From Enterovibrio gelatinilyticus (GTDB lineage Bacteria > Pseudomonadota > Gammaproteobacteria > Enterobacterales > Vibrionaceae), in assembly GCF_028683095.1 (NCBI RefSeq), contig NZ_JAJUBC010000010.1, forward strand, positions 62,001 to 126,000: a DNA stretch of 64,000 nucleotides. Reading direction: 5' to 3'. The notes under the pieces were generated by a model. That model was given only the letters and a program-made list of their open reading frames with translations. It did no database searches and had not been told where the DNA came from. This document shows, piece by piece, positions 9,963-18,946 of this stretch (position 1 is its first letter; each line of letters opens with the position of its first letter). The position numbers were made by a program, and so were the translations under genes.

Positions 9963-10238
9963 TTAGCGGAGTGAGCCTGTGATGGTGCTTACAGCAGCCA
10001 TTTCAGCCGCTTCTTGCTCTTGCTGCTCTTGGCGTTCACGAGTGTCTAGCACTTCTTTCGTGATCAGACCTTCTTCGATTTCACGAAGAGCGATAACGGT
10101 GTACTTATCGTTCTCTTCTTGAACCAGTGCATCTTTACCACCAGTTTGCATTTGGCGTGCGCGACGAGCTGCTACCAATACTAGATCGAAACGGTTGCCA
10201 ATTTTTTCAACAGCGTCTTGAACGGTTACGCGTGCCAT
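9963..10238 (-). CDS. rpoZ: RNA polymerase omega subunit
   Basis: The 91-residue product starts [19 protein letters not shown] and contains the conserved [12 protein letters not shown] segment, diagnostic of omega, which helps assembly of beta-prime into RNA polymerase. The length is identical to that of the E. coli protein. It lies between gmk and spoT in the standard gmk-rpoZ-spoT order. Confidence 0.98.
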   Translation of the reverse strand: MARVTVQDAVEKIGNRFDLVLVAARRARQMQTGGKDALVQEENDKYTVIALREIEEGLITKEVLDTRERQEQQEQEAAEMAAVSTITGSLR

Positions 10239-10295
10239 GAAGAACTCCAGTAAGTAATAAAATCAAAATGACCGAAAATTATACAAAAGCGTTGA

Positions 10296-10997
<702 letters not shown>

Positions 10998-11075
10998 TTA
11001 CTCTCTGCGATGGCCTTTGTCGCTATTTATAATAAGAGTAACACGCAAAAACACGTCTAGCGTAATTTAGGTGTA

Positions 11076-13181
11076 TTACCCCATGCTCCCAACGACCGAT
11101 ACACTGCGATCATCGGGGATTTCATTGAATGACAACACGTACAACCCACGTGCGCAAACGCGTGCGTATCGAGCGAGTAATGGGCGCAGTTGTGGCATGA
11201 CTAACAAGATAGGTGGATGTCCGTTGATCCGCATCGAATCTAGCACTTCTGGCAAGGTACGTTGCAGTTTATCAATCAATGTGGGTTCTAGGGCGAAGCC
11301 ATCAAGTTGTACATGACCACTGGTTTGCGCCTGACTGAGTGCGCCCATCAGCATTTGTTCCAAATCGCCTGATAAGGTAACGGCAGCCACTTCGTGTGCC
11401 GTGCCCACTAATCCGCTGAGAATATTGCGGCGCAAGGCACAGCGAATATCGGCGGAAAGCAAAATTGGGTCTTTCGACAATTCAGAGGATTCGATCAGTG
11501 AGTTGGCGATCGTGACGATGTCATTCAGTGACACACCATCAACGGCTAATTGGCGAAACACACGCAATAATTGTTGCGGGGAGAGTTTTTGGCGCAAGTC
11601 ATCAGCAAGGCGAGTGTTGAGTTGAGACAGGCGACTCATCACGCTCTCTACTTCGTCTGGGCCTAAAACATCTTCCACGTATTCATTGAACACTTTACTG
11701 ATGTGCGTCGAAATGATGGTCGCGTGGTCAACCACGGTATAACCAAGGTTCACGGCTTTATCTTTATTGGCCGGTTTAATCCATACCGCTTCCATGTTGT
11801 AAGCGGGGTCACGAGTCAGAATGCCGTCGACATCCCCAAACACTTGCCCTGGATTAATGGCGAGCAAATGGTCCATTTCCAAATCAACTTTGATCACGTT
11901 GGCGTCACGCACCGCAATTTGATATTCGCTTGGCTCAAGACCCAAATCATCTCTGACATGGATTTGCGGGATCACAAACCCGCGCTTTTCAGACAGTGTT
12001 TTACGGATACCAGCAAGGCGGTTTAGCACTTCTGCGCCTTGGCGACGGTCGATAAGGCTAACCAGTCGGTAGCCCACCATCAGGCTCATCGCATGAACAC
12101 GTGGAATGTCAGTGGCGTTGATTTCAAGGTTTTCTTGCAGGGCAGGGCTGCTGTCTACCAGCGCTTCTGCACGGGCGAGGTCTTCGGCAATCTGCGGGCT
12201 TTCCGCAGGAGATTGCATTCTCCAGCCCACAAACGCTAGCACAGCGGCAAAGCTTAAGAAGGCAAGATGTGGCATGCCGGGGATGAGACCCAGAACCAGC
12301 ATCAAACCTGCTACCACAAAGATGACCACTGGCGAGGCCAGCATTTGGCGTGATATCTGGCCAGACAGATCGGAAGCATCGCTAACGCGGGTTACGATGA
12401 TGGCAGCTGCTGTTGCGAGCAGCAATGACGGGATCTGGGCAACCAGACCATCACCAATGGTGAGCAATGCATAGGTCTTGAATGCTTCAGAGAAATCGAG
12501 GCCATTCGAGAACACGCCAATGGCGATACCACCAATGATGTTGATAAACAGAATCAACATACCGGCAATGGCGTCACCACGAACGAATTTTGACGCACCG
12601 TCCATCGAACCATAGAAATCGGCTTCAGTGGCGATAGTTTCACGGCGCGTTTTAGCTTCAAGGTGGTCGATAATGCCAGCGTTGAGGTCGGCATCGATAG
12701 CCATCTGCTTGCCTGGCATCGCATCCAAGGTAAAGCGGGCGCTTACCTCGGAAATACGTTCACCACCTTTGGTGACCACGACAAAGTTGATGATCATCAG
12801 AATGACAAACACCACCATACCGACCACATAGTTACCGCCGATAACAACGTCACCAAAGGCTTGGATAACCTTACCTGCGGCGTCGCCACCTTCGTGACCA
12901 TGCAGCAAAACCACACGGGTAGAAGCAACGTTCAGTGCCAGTCGTAGCAAGGTCGCCACCAACAAGATCGTCGGGAATACCGAGAAATCGAGCGGCTTTT
13001 TGCTGTAGACCGCCACCAACATCACCATCAATGCCAGCACGATGTTGAAGGTAAACAGGATATCCAGCACAAACGGAGGGATCGGGAGCATGACCATTGC
13101 GAGAATGGTCATTAGCAGCAGGGGTACGCCCAGCTTTCCTTTCGCCAATAGTTGGCTGATGGTGGCAATTTTCGTTTTCAT
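11076..13181 (-). CDS. flhA: Lateral flagellar export gate protein FlhA
   Basis: The protein has 701 residues from the ATG at 13179-13181; a GTG two codons upstream is an alternative. Eight hydrophobic segments fill the first 310 residues, with the conserved loop FTLDAMPGKQMAIDADLNAG after the fourth, and a cytoplasmic domain follows. FlhA forms the nonameric export gate ring that docks chaperone-substrate complexes. It is the last gene of fliMNPQR-flhBA, and its frame begins next to the flhB stop. In lateral systems of Vibrio and Aeromonas the same gene order occurs without fliO, flhF or flhG, as here. Confidence 0.96.
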   Translation of the reverse strand: MKTKIATISQLLAKGKLGVPLLLMTILAMVMLPIPPFVLDILFTFNIVLALMVMLVAVYSKKPLDFSVFPTILLVATLLRLALNVASTRVVLLHGHEGGDAAGKVIQAFGDVVIGGNYVVGMVVFVILMIINFVVVTKGGERISEVSARFTLDAMPGKQMAIDADLNAGIIDHLEAKTRRETIATEADFYGSMDGASKFVRGDAIAGMLILFINIIGGIAIGVFSNGLDFSEAFKTYALLTIGDGLVAQIPSLLLATAAAIIVTRVSDASDLSGQISRQMLASPVVIFVVAGLMLVLGLIPGMPHLAFLSFAAVLAFVGWRMQSPAESPQIAEDLARAEALVDSSPALQENLEINATDIPRVHAMSLMVGYRLVSLIDRRQGAEVLNRLAGIRKTLSEKRGFVIPQIHVRDDLGLEPSEYQIAVRDANVIKVDLEMDHLLAINPGQVFGDVDGILTRDPAYNMEAVWIKPANKDKAVNLGYTVVDHATIISTHISKVFNEYVEDVLGPDEVESVMSRLSQLNTRLADDLRQKLSPQQLLRVFRQLAVDGVSLNDIVTIANSLIESSELSKDPILLSADIRCALRRNILSGLVGTAHEVAAVTLSGDLEQMLMGALSQAQTSGHVQLDGFALEPTLIDKLQRTLPEVLDSMRINGHPPILLVMPQLRPLLARYARVCARGLYVLSFNEIPDDRSVSVVGSMG

Positions 13182-13190
13182 GATCACGGC

Positions 13191-14321
13191 TTATCGACGT
13201 AGTTCTTCAGGGACAACGACCGTTGGCAGAGCAGGCTGACTGGTTTGTCGACCTTGCTTATATTGATCCAACTGGAAGATGTAATTCAGTACATGGGCAA
13301 CGGCGACATACAGTTGCGCCGGTACTTCTTGCCACTCGTTCGTGGAGTAGTACACCGCACGAGCAAGAGGGGGAACCTCTATCACTGGCAGTTCGTGTTG
13401 CTTAGCGATTTGACGAATCTGTAGCGCGGCTTCGTCTACGCCTTTGGCGACAACAAACGGGGCTTTGGCTTTTGATAAGTCATACTTTAACGCCACCGCA
13501 TAATGCGTCGGGTTAGTAATAATGACGTCCGCTGTCGGCACGGTATTGGTCAAGGCACGTTGCGACATCTGGCGCTGCAGTTGACGAATCTTGGCCTTAA
13601 TTTCTGGTCGACCTTCACTGTTTTTATGTTCTTCTTTTGTCTCTTGTTTGGTCATTTTGAGTTTGCGAATGTAATCCCAAGAGGAGTACGGCAACTCAAG
13701 AACAGCAATCAAGAGCAACGCAAGGCCATAAACAAACAACCCTGTCCAAAGTAGGTCAAGAAACGCAGGAATTGCGGCGCTGAGCGAAGTGCGTTGCAGC
13801 GCGATAATGTCCGTTAAATAGTGGTTGAGCAGGGCATAGAGTGCCCAGCTGATTAGCGCCACTTTCAGAATGCTTTTAATCAGTTCTACCAAGGAGTTTG
13901 CTGAGAAAATGCGCTTAACTCCCGCGATTGGGTCTAACTTTGACATTTTCGGCATGGCCGCTTTCGATGAGACGTTCCATCCTCCGCGCAAAAGGTTTGC
14001 GCCGACCGTGACCATTAAAATCAGGGCAAACATGGGCGCGATGGCCCACGTCGCGGCGAGCGCACTTTGCCATAAGTACTCTGTCATTTTTGCGGTCGAA
14101 AATACCGACTCTTTATCCAGTGCCAACGTCATTTGAGAAACGGTCACGATCATGTCATACATGGCGGAAGAGAAAGCATTCAACAGTAGTGCCGACGCGA
14201 TGGTCATGAGCGCAGTGACCAGTTCCTTGGAGCGGGGTAAGTTTCCTTCCTCACGTGCTTTTCGGATTTTCTGTTCACTGGGTCGTTCTGTTTTGTCCTG
14301 TGAACTGCTGCTGTCGCTCAT
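13191..14321 (-). CDS. flhB: Lateral flagellar export switch protein FlhB
   Basis: The 376-residue membrane protein of the export gate decides between hook and filament substrates. A charged N-terminus (SQDKTERPSEQKIRKAREEG) is followed by four membrane helices and a cytoplasmic domain with the self-cleaving NPTH motif (IITNPTHYAVALKYD, near residues 265-280), fully conserved. The C-terminal tail is typical in length. It lies 2 bases after fliR in the same operon. FliK (42166-43467) is its expected partner for the specificity switch. Confidence 0.96.
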   Translation of the reverse strand: MSDSSSSQDKTERPSEQKIRKAREEGNLPRSKELVTALMTIASALLLNAFSSAMYDMIVTVSQMTLALDKESVFSTAKMTEYLWQSALAATWAIAPMFALILMVTVGANLLRGGWNVSSKAAMPKMSKLDPIAGVKRIFSANSLVELIKSILKVALISWALYALLNHYLTDIIALQRTSLSAAIPAFLDLLWTGLFVYGLALLLIAVLELPYSSWDYIRKLKMTKQETKEEHKNSEGRPEIKAKIRQLQRQMSQRALTNTVPTADVIITNPTHYAVALKYDLSKAKAPFVVAKGVDEAALQIRQIAKQHELPVIEVPPLARAVYYSTNEWQEVPAQLYVAVAHVLNYIFQLDQYKQGRQTSQPALPTVVVPEELRR

Positions 14322-14323
14322 GG

Positions 14324-15094
14324 TTAGCCCTCCAGCCTTGTCATTAGCGTCAGGATTTCACCGCATAAACGGGCGAAGTTATCCGGAATGCCTGACAAGG
14401 TCAGGAACAAGCACATCAGGCCCAAAAGCATGGTCATCGGGAAACCCAATGCAAACACGTTGAGTTGAGGGGCGGCGCGGTTCATCACACCGAACGCAAT
14501 GTTCACCAATAGCATTGCCACCACAGCAGGCAGTGACAATAGCAACGCAGCGCCAATCATCCAGTTGAACTGGGTGATCACTGTGTCCAATACATGTTGG
14601 CTTGGGAAGTCGCCTACCTGCCAGGTATTGAAACTCTGTACGACGATCTCGAGTGCAACAAGGTGCCCGTTAAGTGCCAGAAACAGCAACACAGCGTAAA
14701 GCTGATAGTACTTACCAATAGCTGCAATACTGACGCCGTTGATGGGGTCGTTCATCATTGCCATCCCCAGACCCATTTGTGTCGACAGGATTTGGCCTAA
14801 GGTCATAAATATCGAGAACAGCAATTCAATCAACAGGGCTAAGATGCCGCCGATCAGTATTTCTCTGCCAGCAATCAGTATTGCGTCGAGAGAAAGGGGA
14901 TCGACTTCAGGCATAGGTGGCATCAGGGGAGCGGCAATGATGCAAATCATCATGGTCAAGCCAACGCGCACTTGCGCAGGCATGTTAGCGCCACCAAAGA
15001 TAGGCACTAGCATCATGAAGGATCCAATGCGAATAAACGGCCACCAAATCTGGCCAAACCACGCCGTGACCTGAGCGGCAGTTAGCTCGAACAT
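14324..15094 (-). CDS. fliR: Lateral flagellar export protein FliR
   Basis: The 256-residue polytopic protein has about six hydrophobic segments, including IRIGSFMMLVPIFGG and ALLIELLFSIFMTLGQIL. Recognisable FliR features are GREILIGGILALLIELLF and the phrase MAMMNDPINGVSIAAIGKYY in the middle. FliR is a core subunit of the FliPQR export channel. It starts 3 bases after fliQ stops. Confidence 0.94.
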   Translation of the reverse strand: MFELTAAQVTAWFGQIWWPFIRIGSFMMLVPIFGGANMPAQVRVGLTMMICIIAAPLMPPMPEVDPLSLDAILIAGREILIGGILALLIELLFSIFMTLGQILSTQMGLGMAMMNDPINGVSIAAIGKYYQLYAVLLFLALNGHLVALEIVVQSFNTWQVGDFPSQHVLDTVITQFNWMIGAALLLSLPAVVAMLLVNIAFGVMNRAAPQLNVFALGFPMTMLLGLMCLFLTLSGIPDNFARLCGEILTLMTRLEG

Positions 15095-15097
15095 TGG

Positions 15098-15370
15098 CTA
15101 TCCAATCAGGTGGGGAATGTCTTGGAACAGCCGCGCAAAAAGGTCGCCCATTTTACGCATCATCCAAGGGCCCGCAAAACCTAGCATGGCAAGAGTGACC
15201 AAAAGGCGAGGTAAGAAGCTAAGGGTTTGTTCGTTGATTTGTGTCGCGGCCTGAAAAATACTCACGACCAAGCCGACCAATAGACCCGGCAACACCAGCA
15301 CACACACCATGCTGACAATCAGCAGTAAGGCATCGCCAAAAAAAGCGGCAATGAACTCTGTTCCCATCAT
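15098..15370 (-). CDS. fliQ: Lateral flagellar export protein FliQ
   Basis: The 90-residue protein has two membrane helices (LLIVSMVCVLVLPGLLVGLV and RLLVTLAMLGFAGPWMM) and the signature SIFQAATQINEQTLSFLPR between them, characteristic of FliQ. It forms part of the helical FliPQR pore. The start overlaps the fliP stop codon, implying translational coupling. Confidence 0.96.
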   Translation of the reverse strand: MMGTEFIAAFFGDALLLIVSMVCVLVLPGLLVGLVVSIFQAATQINEQTLSFLPRLLVTLAMLGFAGPWMMRKMGDLFARLFQDIPHLIG

Positions 15371-16101
15371 CAGCCAAAACTCGCTGTTAGGGTGCCAACC
15401 AGCATGGTCCAGCCATCAACCATCACGAATACCATCAGCTTGAACGGCAGAGAGATGATCAGTGGAGACAGCATCATCATACCCATCGCCATCAAGACGC
15501 TGGAAACAACGATATCGATGATCAGAAAGGGCACAAACAGCATAAAACCAATCTGGAAAGCAGTTTTTAGCTCACTGAGCACAAACGCCGGCATCAACAG
15601 CAACAGCTCTATATCCTCATCAGGGTTATAGGCTGGCTCATTGGCAATGCGTAAAATTTGGTCGAGATCAGCTTCCCGTGTTTGTTGCAGCATGAAGGTT
15701 TTTAGTGGCACTTCCGCAATCGACAGCGCTTGTTGAAGCGTGACCTCACCGCTTTGATACGGCTGAACGGCGTTTTCATGAATGTCATTGATGACGGGGC
15801 GCATGATAAACAGCGTCAATGTCAGCGCGATACCAACCAGTACACGGTTGGGAGGACTTTGTTGCAAGCCAATCGCTTGGCGCAAAATGCCCAACACGAT
15901 GATGATACGGGTGAAACTGGTTACCATCAAAAGCATGGCTGGCAAGAAGCTCAACATGGTCATCAGCAGGAAAATCTGCATCTTGACGCTGTATTCTTCC
16001 GTGCCATCTGGCCCAGTTATGCTGAGCACAGACAAATCCTGCCCGAAAACGGGCAGGCTGCAAAGGAAGAGCAATAGTGCCAGCAGAGGCTTGTGTCGCA
16101 T
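15370..16101 (-). CDS. fliP: Lateral flagellar export protein FliP
   Basis: The 243-residue protein begins with a cleavable signal-like segment (KPLLALLLFLCSLPVFG), as in most FliP proteins. Conserved blocks LSFLPAMLLMVTSFTRIIIV and RQAIGLQQSPPNRVL follow, with further membrane helices (LIIDIVVSSVLMAMGMMML) near the end. It is the main subunit of the export channel. It overlaps fliN by one base and fliQ by one base. No fliO gene lies between fliN and fliP, unlike polar systems. Confidence 0.96.
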   Translation of the reverse strand: MRHKPLLALLLFLCSLPVFGQDLSVLSITGPDGTEEYSVKMQIFLLMTMLSFLPAMLLMVTSFTRIIIVLGILRQAIGLQQSPPNRVLVGIALTLTLFIMRPVINDIHENAVQPYQSGEVTLQQALSIAEVPLKTFMLQQTREADLDQILRIANEPAYNPDEDIELLLLMPAFVLSELKTAFQIGFMLFVPFLIIDIVVSSVLMAMGMMMLSPLIISLPFKLMVFVMVDGWTMLVGTLTASFG

Positions 16102-16457
16102 TAGCCTGCGAGCCCCTTGAGCATGTCTTTTTCATCAACAACATTCACAAGGCGCAGGCCGTATTTGTTGTTAACAATAACGACTTCTGCATGGCCAAGT
16201 AGCGTGCCATTAACACGCACATCCATTGGTTCACCACTGAGCTTATCTAGCTCAATCACAGAACCGATGGAGATATTCATGAGATCGCCAACCATGAGCT
16301 CAGTGCTCGCTACTTCCAATGTCAGGTTGACAGGAATGTTGCGGATGAAGCCCATGTCGTTGCTGCTGCTTGCCACTGTCGGCAGAGTGTCAGCACCAAG
16401 TCCGCCCAGATCTAAGTCATTAAGATCGAGCGTTAAATCAGAATTTAAGTCAGTCAT
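16101..16457 (-). CDS. fliN: Lateral flagellar switch protein FliN
   Basis: The 118-residue protein has a variable N-terminal third and a SpoA-type C-terminal domain: NIPVNLTLEVASTELMVGDL, IGSVIELDKLSGEPMDVRVN and GHAEVVIVNNKYGLRLVNVV. FliN forms the bottom of the C-ring with FliM and takes part in switching and cargo delivery for export. It is 10 bases downstream of fliM and abuts fliP. Confidence 0.95.
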   Translation of the reverse strand: MTDLNSDLTLDLNDLDLGGLGADTLPTVASSSNDMGFIRNIPVNLTLEVASTELMVGDLMNISIGSVIELDKLSGEPMDVRVNGTLLGHAEVVIVNNKYGLRLVNVVDEKDMLKGLAG

Positions 16458-16466
16458 GATGCTCTA

Positions 16467-17363
16467 TTACTGTTCGATGATATTTTGAATTTGCAGCACC
16501 AAGGTTGCGTTGTTTTCTGCAACCTTCGCGGTAAATAATGGGGTTTGCCCTGCACGAACCACCACTTCACTTGGCAACTCTACCGGTATCACGTCACCGA
16601 CTTTTAGCGCCATGATGTCGCCAAGCGGTAATTGACGCTCGCAAAGCGTACTGTGAAGACGAATAGGCGCTTTTTTCAGCGTGGCATTGACGATACGTTG
16701 TAGCTCAGGGTCCGTAGCAACATCTTCACTTTTCGCTTGTTGGTCACGAAGAAAATCCAAGCCATTGGATGGAAGACTGATATCTACCCAACCTTTATGA
16801 CCACCAACATTCATTGAAAAACGACACACCTGATAAAGCTGACCGGCTTGCGCTGATGAACTCAGTTGTAAGCTATTACGCGACTGCAATTGGCACTGCC
16901 ATTGCGTCACTGTCTGCCAAGCGATGGAGTACTGATGCAGAATTTGGCTGAAGAAACGTTCTACCAAGCGAAGCTCAGTGTCACTGATTTCAGTTCGGCC
17001 TTTTGACAGCCCTTTGCCGCCAAAAAACAAATCAACCAAAAAGAACTGTAAGTCCCGTTCGATAGCCAATGTACCGCCTATGTTGTGCGGTGAAACATTA
17101 AACTCACGGTAAAGCGACTGCTTGCTCAGCGGTTGCAAATATTCCTGCAGTTTTATGGCTTCTTGTTGCAAAAATTGAAACTCCACAGGGCAACGCAGCG
17201 TGTGTTGAAACATCTGCTTTGCCAGTCGTTCAAATTGTTTGCACACATTGTCAATGATTGCCTGCACGGCCCCGACGCGATGTTCAGGGCTGGCTAGATC
17301 ATAGGCCCTGACTTCGCCAAGTTCAGGTTCAGCGATGATTTTACTTCTCTTAGTCATAACCAT
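16467..17363 (-). CDS. fliM: Lateral flagellar switch protein FliM lacking the CheY-binding N-terminus
   Basis: From the ATG at 17361-17363 the protein has 298 residues, about 35 shorter than E. coli FliM. The reading frame extends upstream only to a TTG at 17477. The core is clear: a CheC-like middle domain with IGGTLAIERDLQFFLVDLFF and the GGKG loop near residue 130, and a C-terminal SpoA domain (RQLPLGDIMALKVGDVIPVE). The usual extreme N-terminal peptide ending in EIDALL, which binds phospho-CheY, is absent from both the called protein and the 5' extension. No good ribosome site precedes either ATG (17363 or 17357), so the exact start is open. It is first gene of the export operon, divergent from motY. 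Confidence 0.9.
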   Translation of the reverse strand: MVMTKRSKIIAEPELGEVRAYDLASPEHRVGAVQAIIDNVCKQFERLAKQMFQHTLRCPVEFQFLQQEAIKLQEYLQPLSKQSLYREFNVSPHNIGGTLAIERDLQFFLVDLFFGGKGLSKGRTEISDTELRLVERFFSQILHQYSIAWQTVTQWQCQLQSRNSLQLSSSAQAGQLYQVCRFSMNVGGHKGWVDISLPSNGLDFLRDQQAKSEDVATDPELQRIVNATLKKAPIRLHSTLCERQLPLGDIMALKVGDVIPVELPSEVVVRAGQTPLFTAKVAENNATLVLQIQNIIEQ

Positions 17364-18082
17364 TGGCAATAGATAAACCGCATTACGAACATCGTATTCG
17401 GTAAAAAACGTAGAGGCCGGATAGCACCGACAGTCTTTCGTAAAAGTGTGTTTTTTGTCATTGCGTCGATTATTCAATCACATAGAGCGAGAGCAATTAG
17501 TGGGGTTTTGCGACAGTAGTAAATCATATTAGACAAAAAGTGTCGGGAGACTACGGATTGAGCAGGGTTTTGTCAATCACAAGCAATTGACTATTTATTT
17601 GGCGATCTTTCATTTCATGATCCTAGTGCCATTACCAATTTCTATTAGAGGGAAAAACTCTCAATTTGTACTTGGGTGGATATAATTATCCCCCTTCCAG
17701 GCATGTCCAGATAAATGTGCGGTTTGGTGTTATTTTTTCAGAATGTGCGGATTAATTATCTGGATATTGTTAATTTTGACGTTTAAATGGCTGGTGTATT
17801 ATTTTTGCGTGTCAGTAATCAAAAAATTGACAGTTGACTTGACGTCGAGATTGTTTTCTTATTCGCGCCTGAGGGTGTGGATGGAATTGTAGACACGCAG
17901 TTTTAAGACCCAAACAGGCCACTTTCTCGCCAAAAGAGCGAGTTATGCGCAGTGACATGTCTGCTGAATACAGCCCCATTTTTCCGGCTTTCAGTGTCGA
18001 TGCTTGGTCTCGTTTGGTGGATGAGCATGAAACAATTACTCGCCTAGTTTGGTTCGCGTTTTGCTGGAGATCGAAGTACCTC
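17364..18082. promoter_or_regulatory. Divergent regulatory region between fliM and motY-lafK
   Basis: This is the only long gene-free stretch of the window. It is AT-rich and has no plausible gene. It contains a perfect 9-bp inverted repeat TCCAGATAA (17706-17714) / TTATCTGGA (17756-17764). Inside it is a 9-bp direct repeat AATGTGCGG at 17714-17722 and 17742-17750, centre spacing 28 bp. Promoters for both flagellar operons must lie here, but I found no convincing sigma-54 or sigma-70 element. The repeats are good candidates for binding of LafK or another early regulator. Confidence 0.6.
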
Positions 18083-18946
18083 ATGAGGCGCTTACTTACT
18101 TTATTAATTTTGTTCACACCGGTTGCCTTTTCCGCGGAACGTATTTGGCTGTCTGACTTAGACGGTAGCCGTTGGCACTTTGATGGTAATGAGAGTCGTT
18201 GTGAACTTACGCACCAGATTAATGGTTTTGGTTCTGTTCAAATCATTGCTTCGCCAGATGAAGCCATTAGCGTGCACGTACAACCAAAGTCTGGCAGCCA
18301 GATTGAGAAGTTGGTGTCGGTCGAATCGATCCCACCACCTTGGCATGTCGATGTATTGAGTACATTTGAATACACCGGCGAAGTGGATGTGCGGCTTGAT
18401 GGTGGTGTGACACTAAAAAAAGCGCAGTCGCTTTATGACACACTTGCTGGTGGTGATTGGCTTTGGATTAGTGTTAAAGGCCAGCAAAACCAAATTCACA
18501 GCCTTCAAGTACCGAATGTGCATTTTCCTAGTGCATCTGAAAAATTCAATGCGTGCCGCGCGAACATGCTGCCAATCAGCTACGCCTCGGCGCGTAATAC
18601 CACGATTCACTTTGAGCGTGACGAATACCAAATCGGACTCGACGAAATGGAAGACTTGTCGTTGATTGCCGAACTGCTTGCCAATGACAAAGCGATAACC
18701 CGGGTGTTGGTTGATGGCTATGCCAACGATGCAAAAGGCAGCGTGGCGAACCTGCGACTTGCTCAAGCTCGCGCAGAAGAAGTCGGTTCCGTTTTAGCGG
18801 AAGCGGGTGTGCCTTTGGCAAAAATGGAATTTCGCTGGCACGGTGATAGATACCTTGTTGCCGACGATACAGAAAAAAATAAACAGAATAAAAATCGGTA
18901 CGTTTCTGTACGTTTAATTAAGAAGGCCGTGTCGGGTAAATCATGA
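18083..18946 (+). CDS. motY: MotY-like lateral flagellar motor (T-ring type) protein
   Basis: The product has 287 residues from the ATG at 18083, chosen because it gives a signal peptide (RRLLTLLILFTPVAFSA) cut before ERIW and has GGAGA upstream. The longer frame from 17945 would bury that signal. The N-terminal half matches the MotY stator-contacting domain; the C-terminal half is an OmpA-like peptidoglycan-binding domain (TTIHFERDEYQIG, VLVDGYANDAKGSVANLRLA, ARAEEVGSVLAEAGV). Lateral MotY holds the stator around the rotor in the periplasm. It overlaps lafK by 4 bases, in the order seen in Vibrio parahaemolyticus lateral clusters. Confidence 0.88.
   Translation: MRRLLTLLILFTPVAFSAERIWLSDLDGSRWHFDGNESRCELTHQINGFGSVQIIASPDEAISVHVQPKSGSQIEKLVSVESIPPPWHVDVLSTFEYTGEVDVRLDGGVTLKKAQSLYDTLAGGDWLWISVKGQQNQIHSLQVPNVHFPSASEKFNACRANMLPISYASARNTTIHFERDEYQIGLDEMEDLSLIAELLANDKAITRVLVDGYANDAKGSVANLRLAQARAEEVGSVLAEAGVPLAKMEFRWHGDRYLVADDTEKNKQNKNRYVSVRLIKKAVSGKS

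Noticed and set aside
17366-17380. Sigma-54-like element on the minus strand before fliM
   Set aside because: Spacing fits, but the -24 element lacks CAC and the transcript would start inside or after the fliM start codon.
17364-17477. FliM extended to a TTG at 17477
   Set aside because: The added residues are unlike FliM, are Cys/Tyr rich and have no ribosome site; the extension also lacks the CheY-binding motif that would justify it.
18050-18065. Sigma-54-like TGGTTCGCGTTTTGCT before motY
   Set aside because: GG to GC spacing is right, but the -24 part is poor and the predicted start (18076) would leave no room for the ribosome site of the motY ATG at 18083.
17945-18082. MotY start at 17945
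   Set aside because: It would place 46 residues before a clear signal peptide; the ATG at 18083 gives a normal secreted protein.
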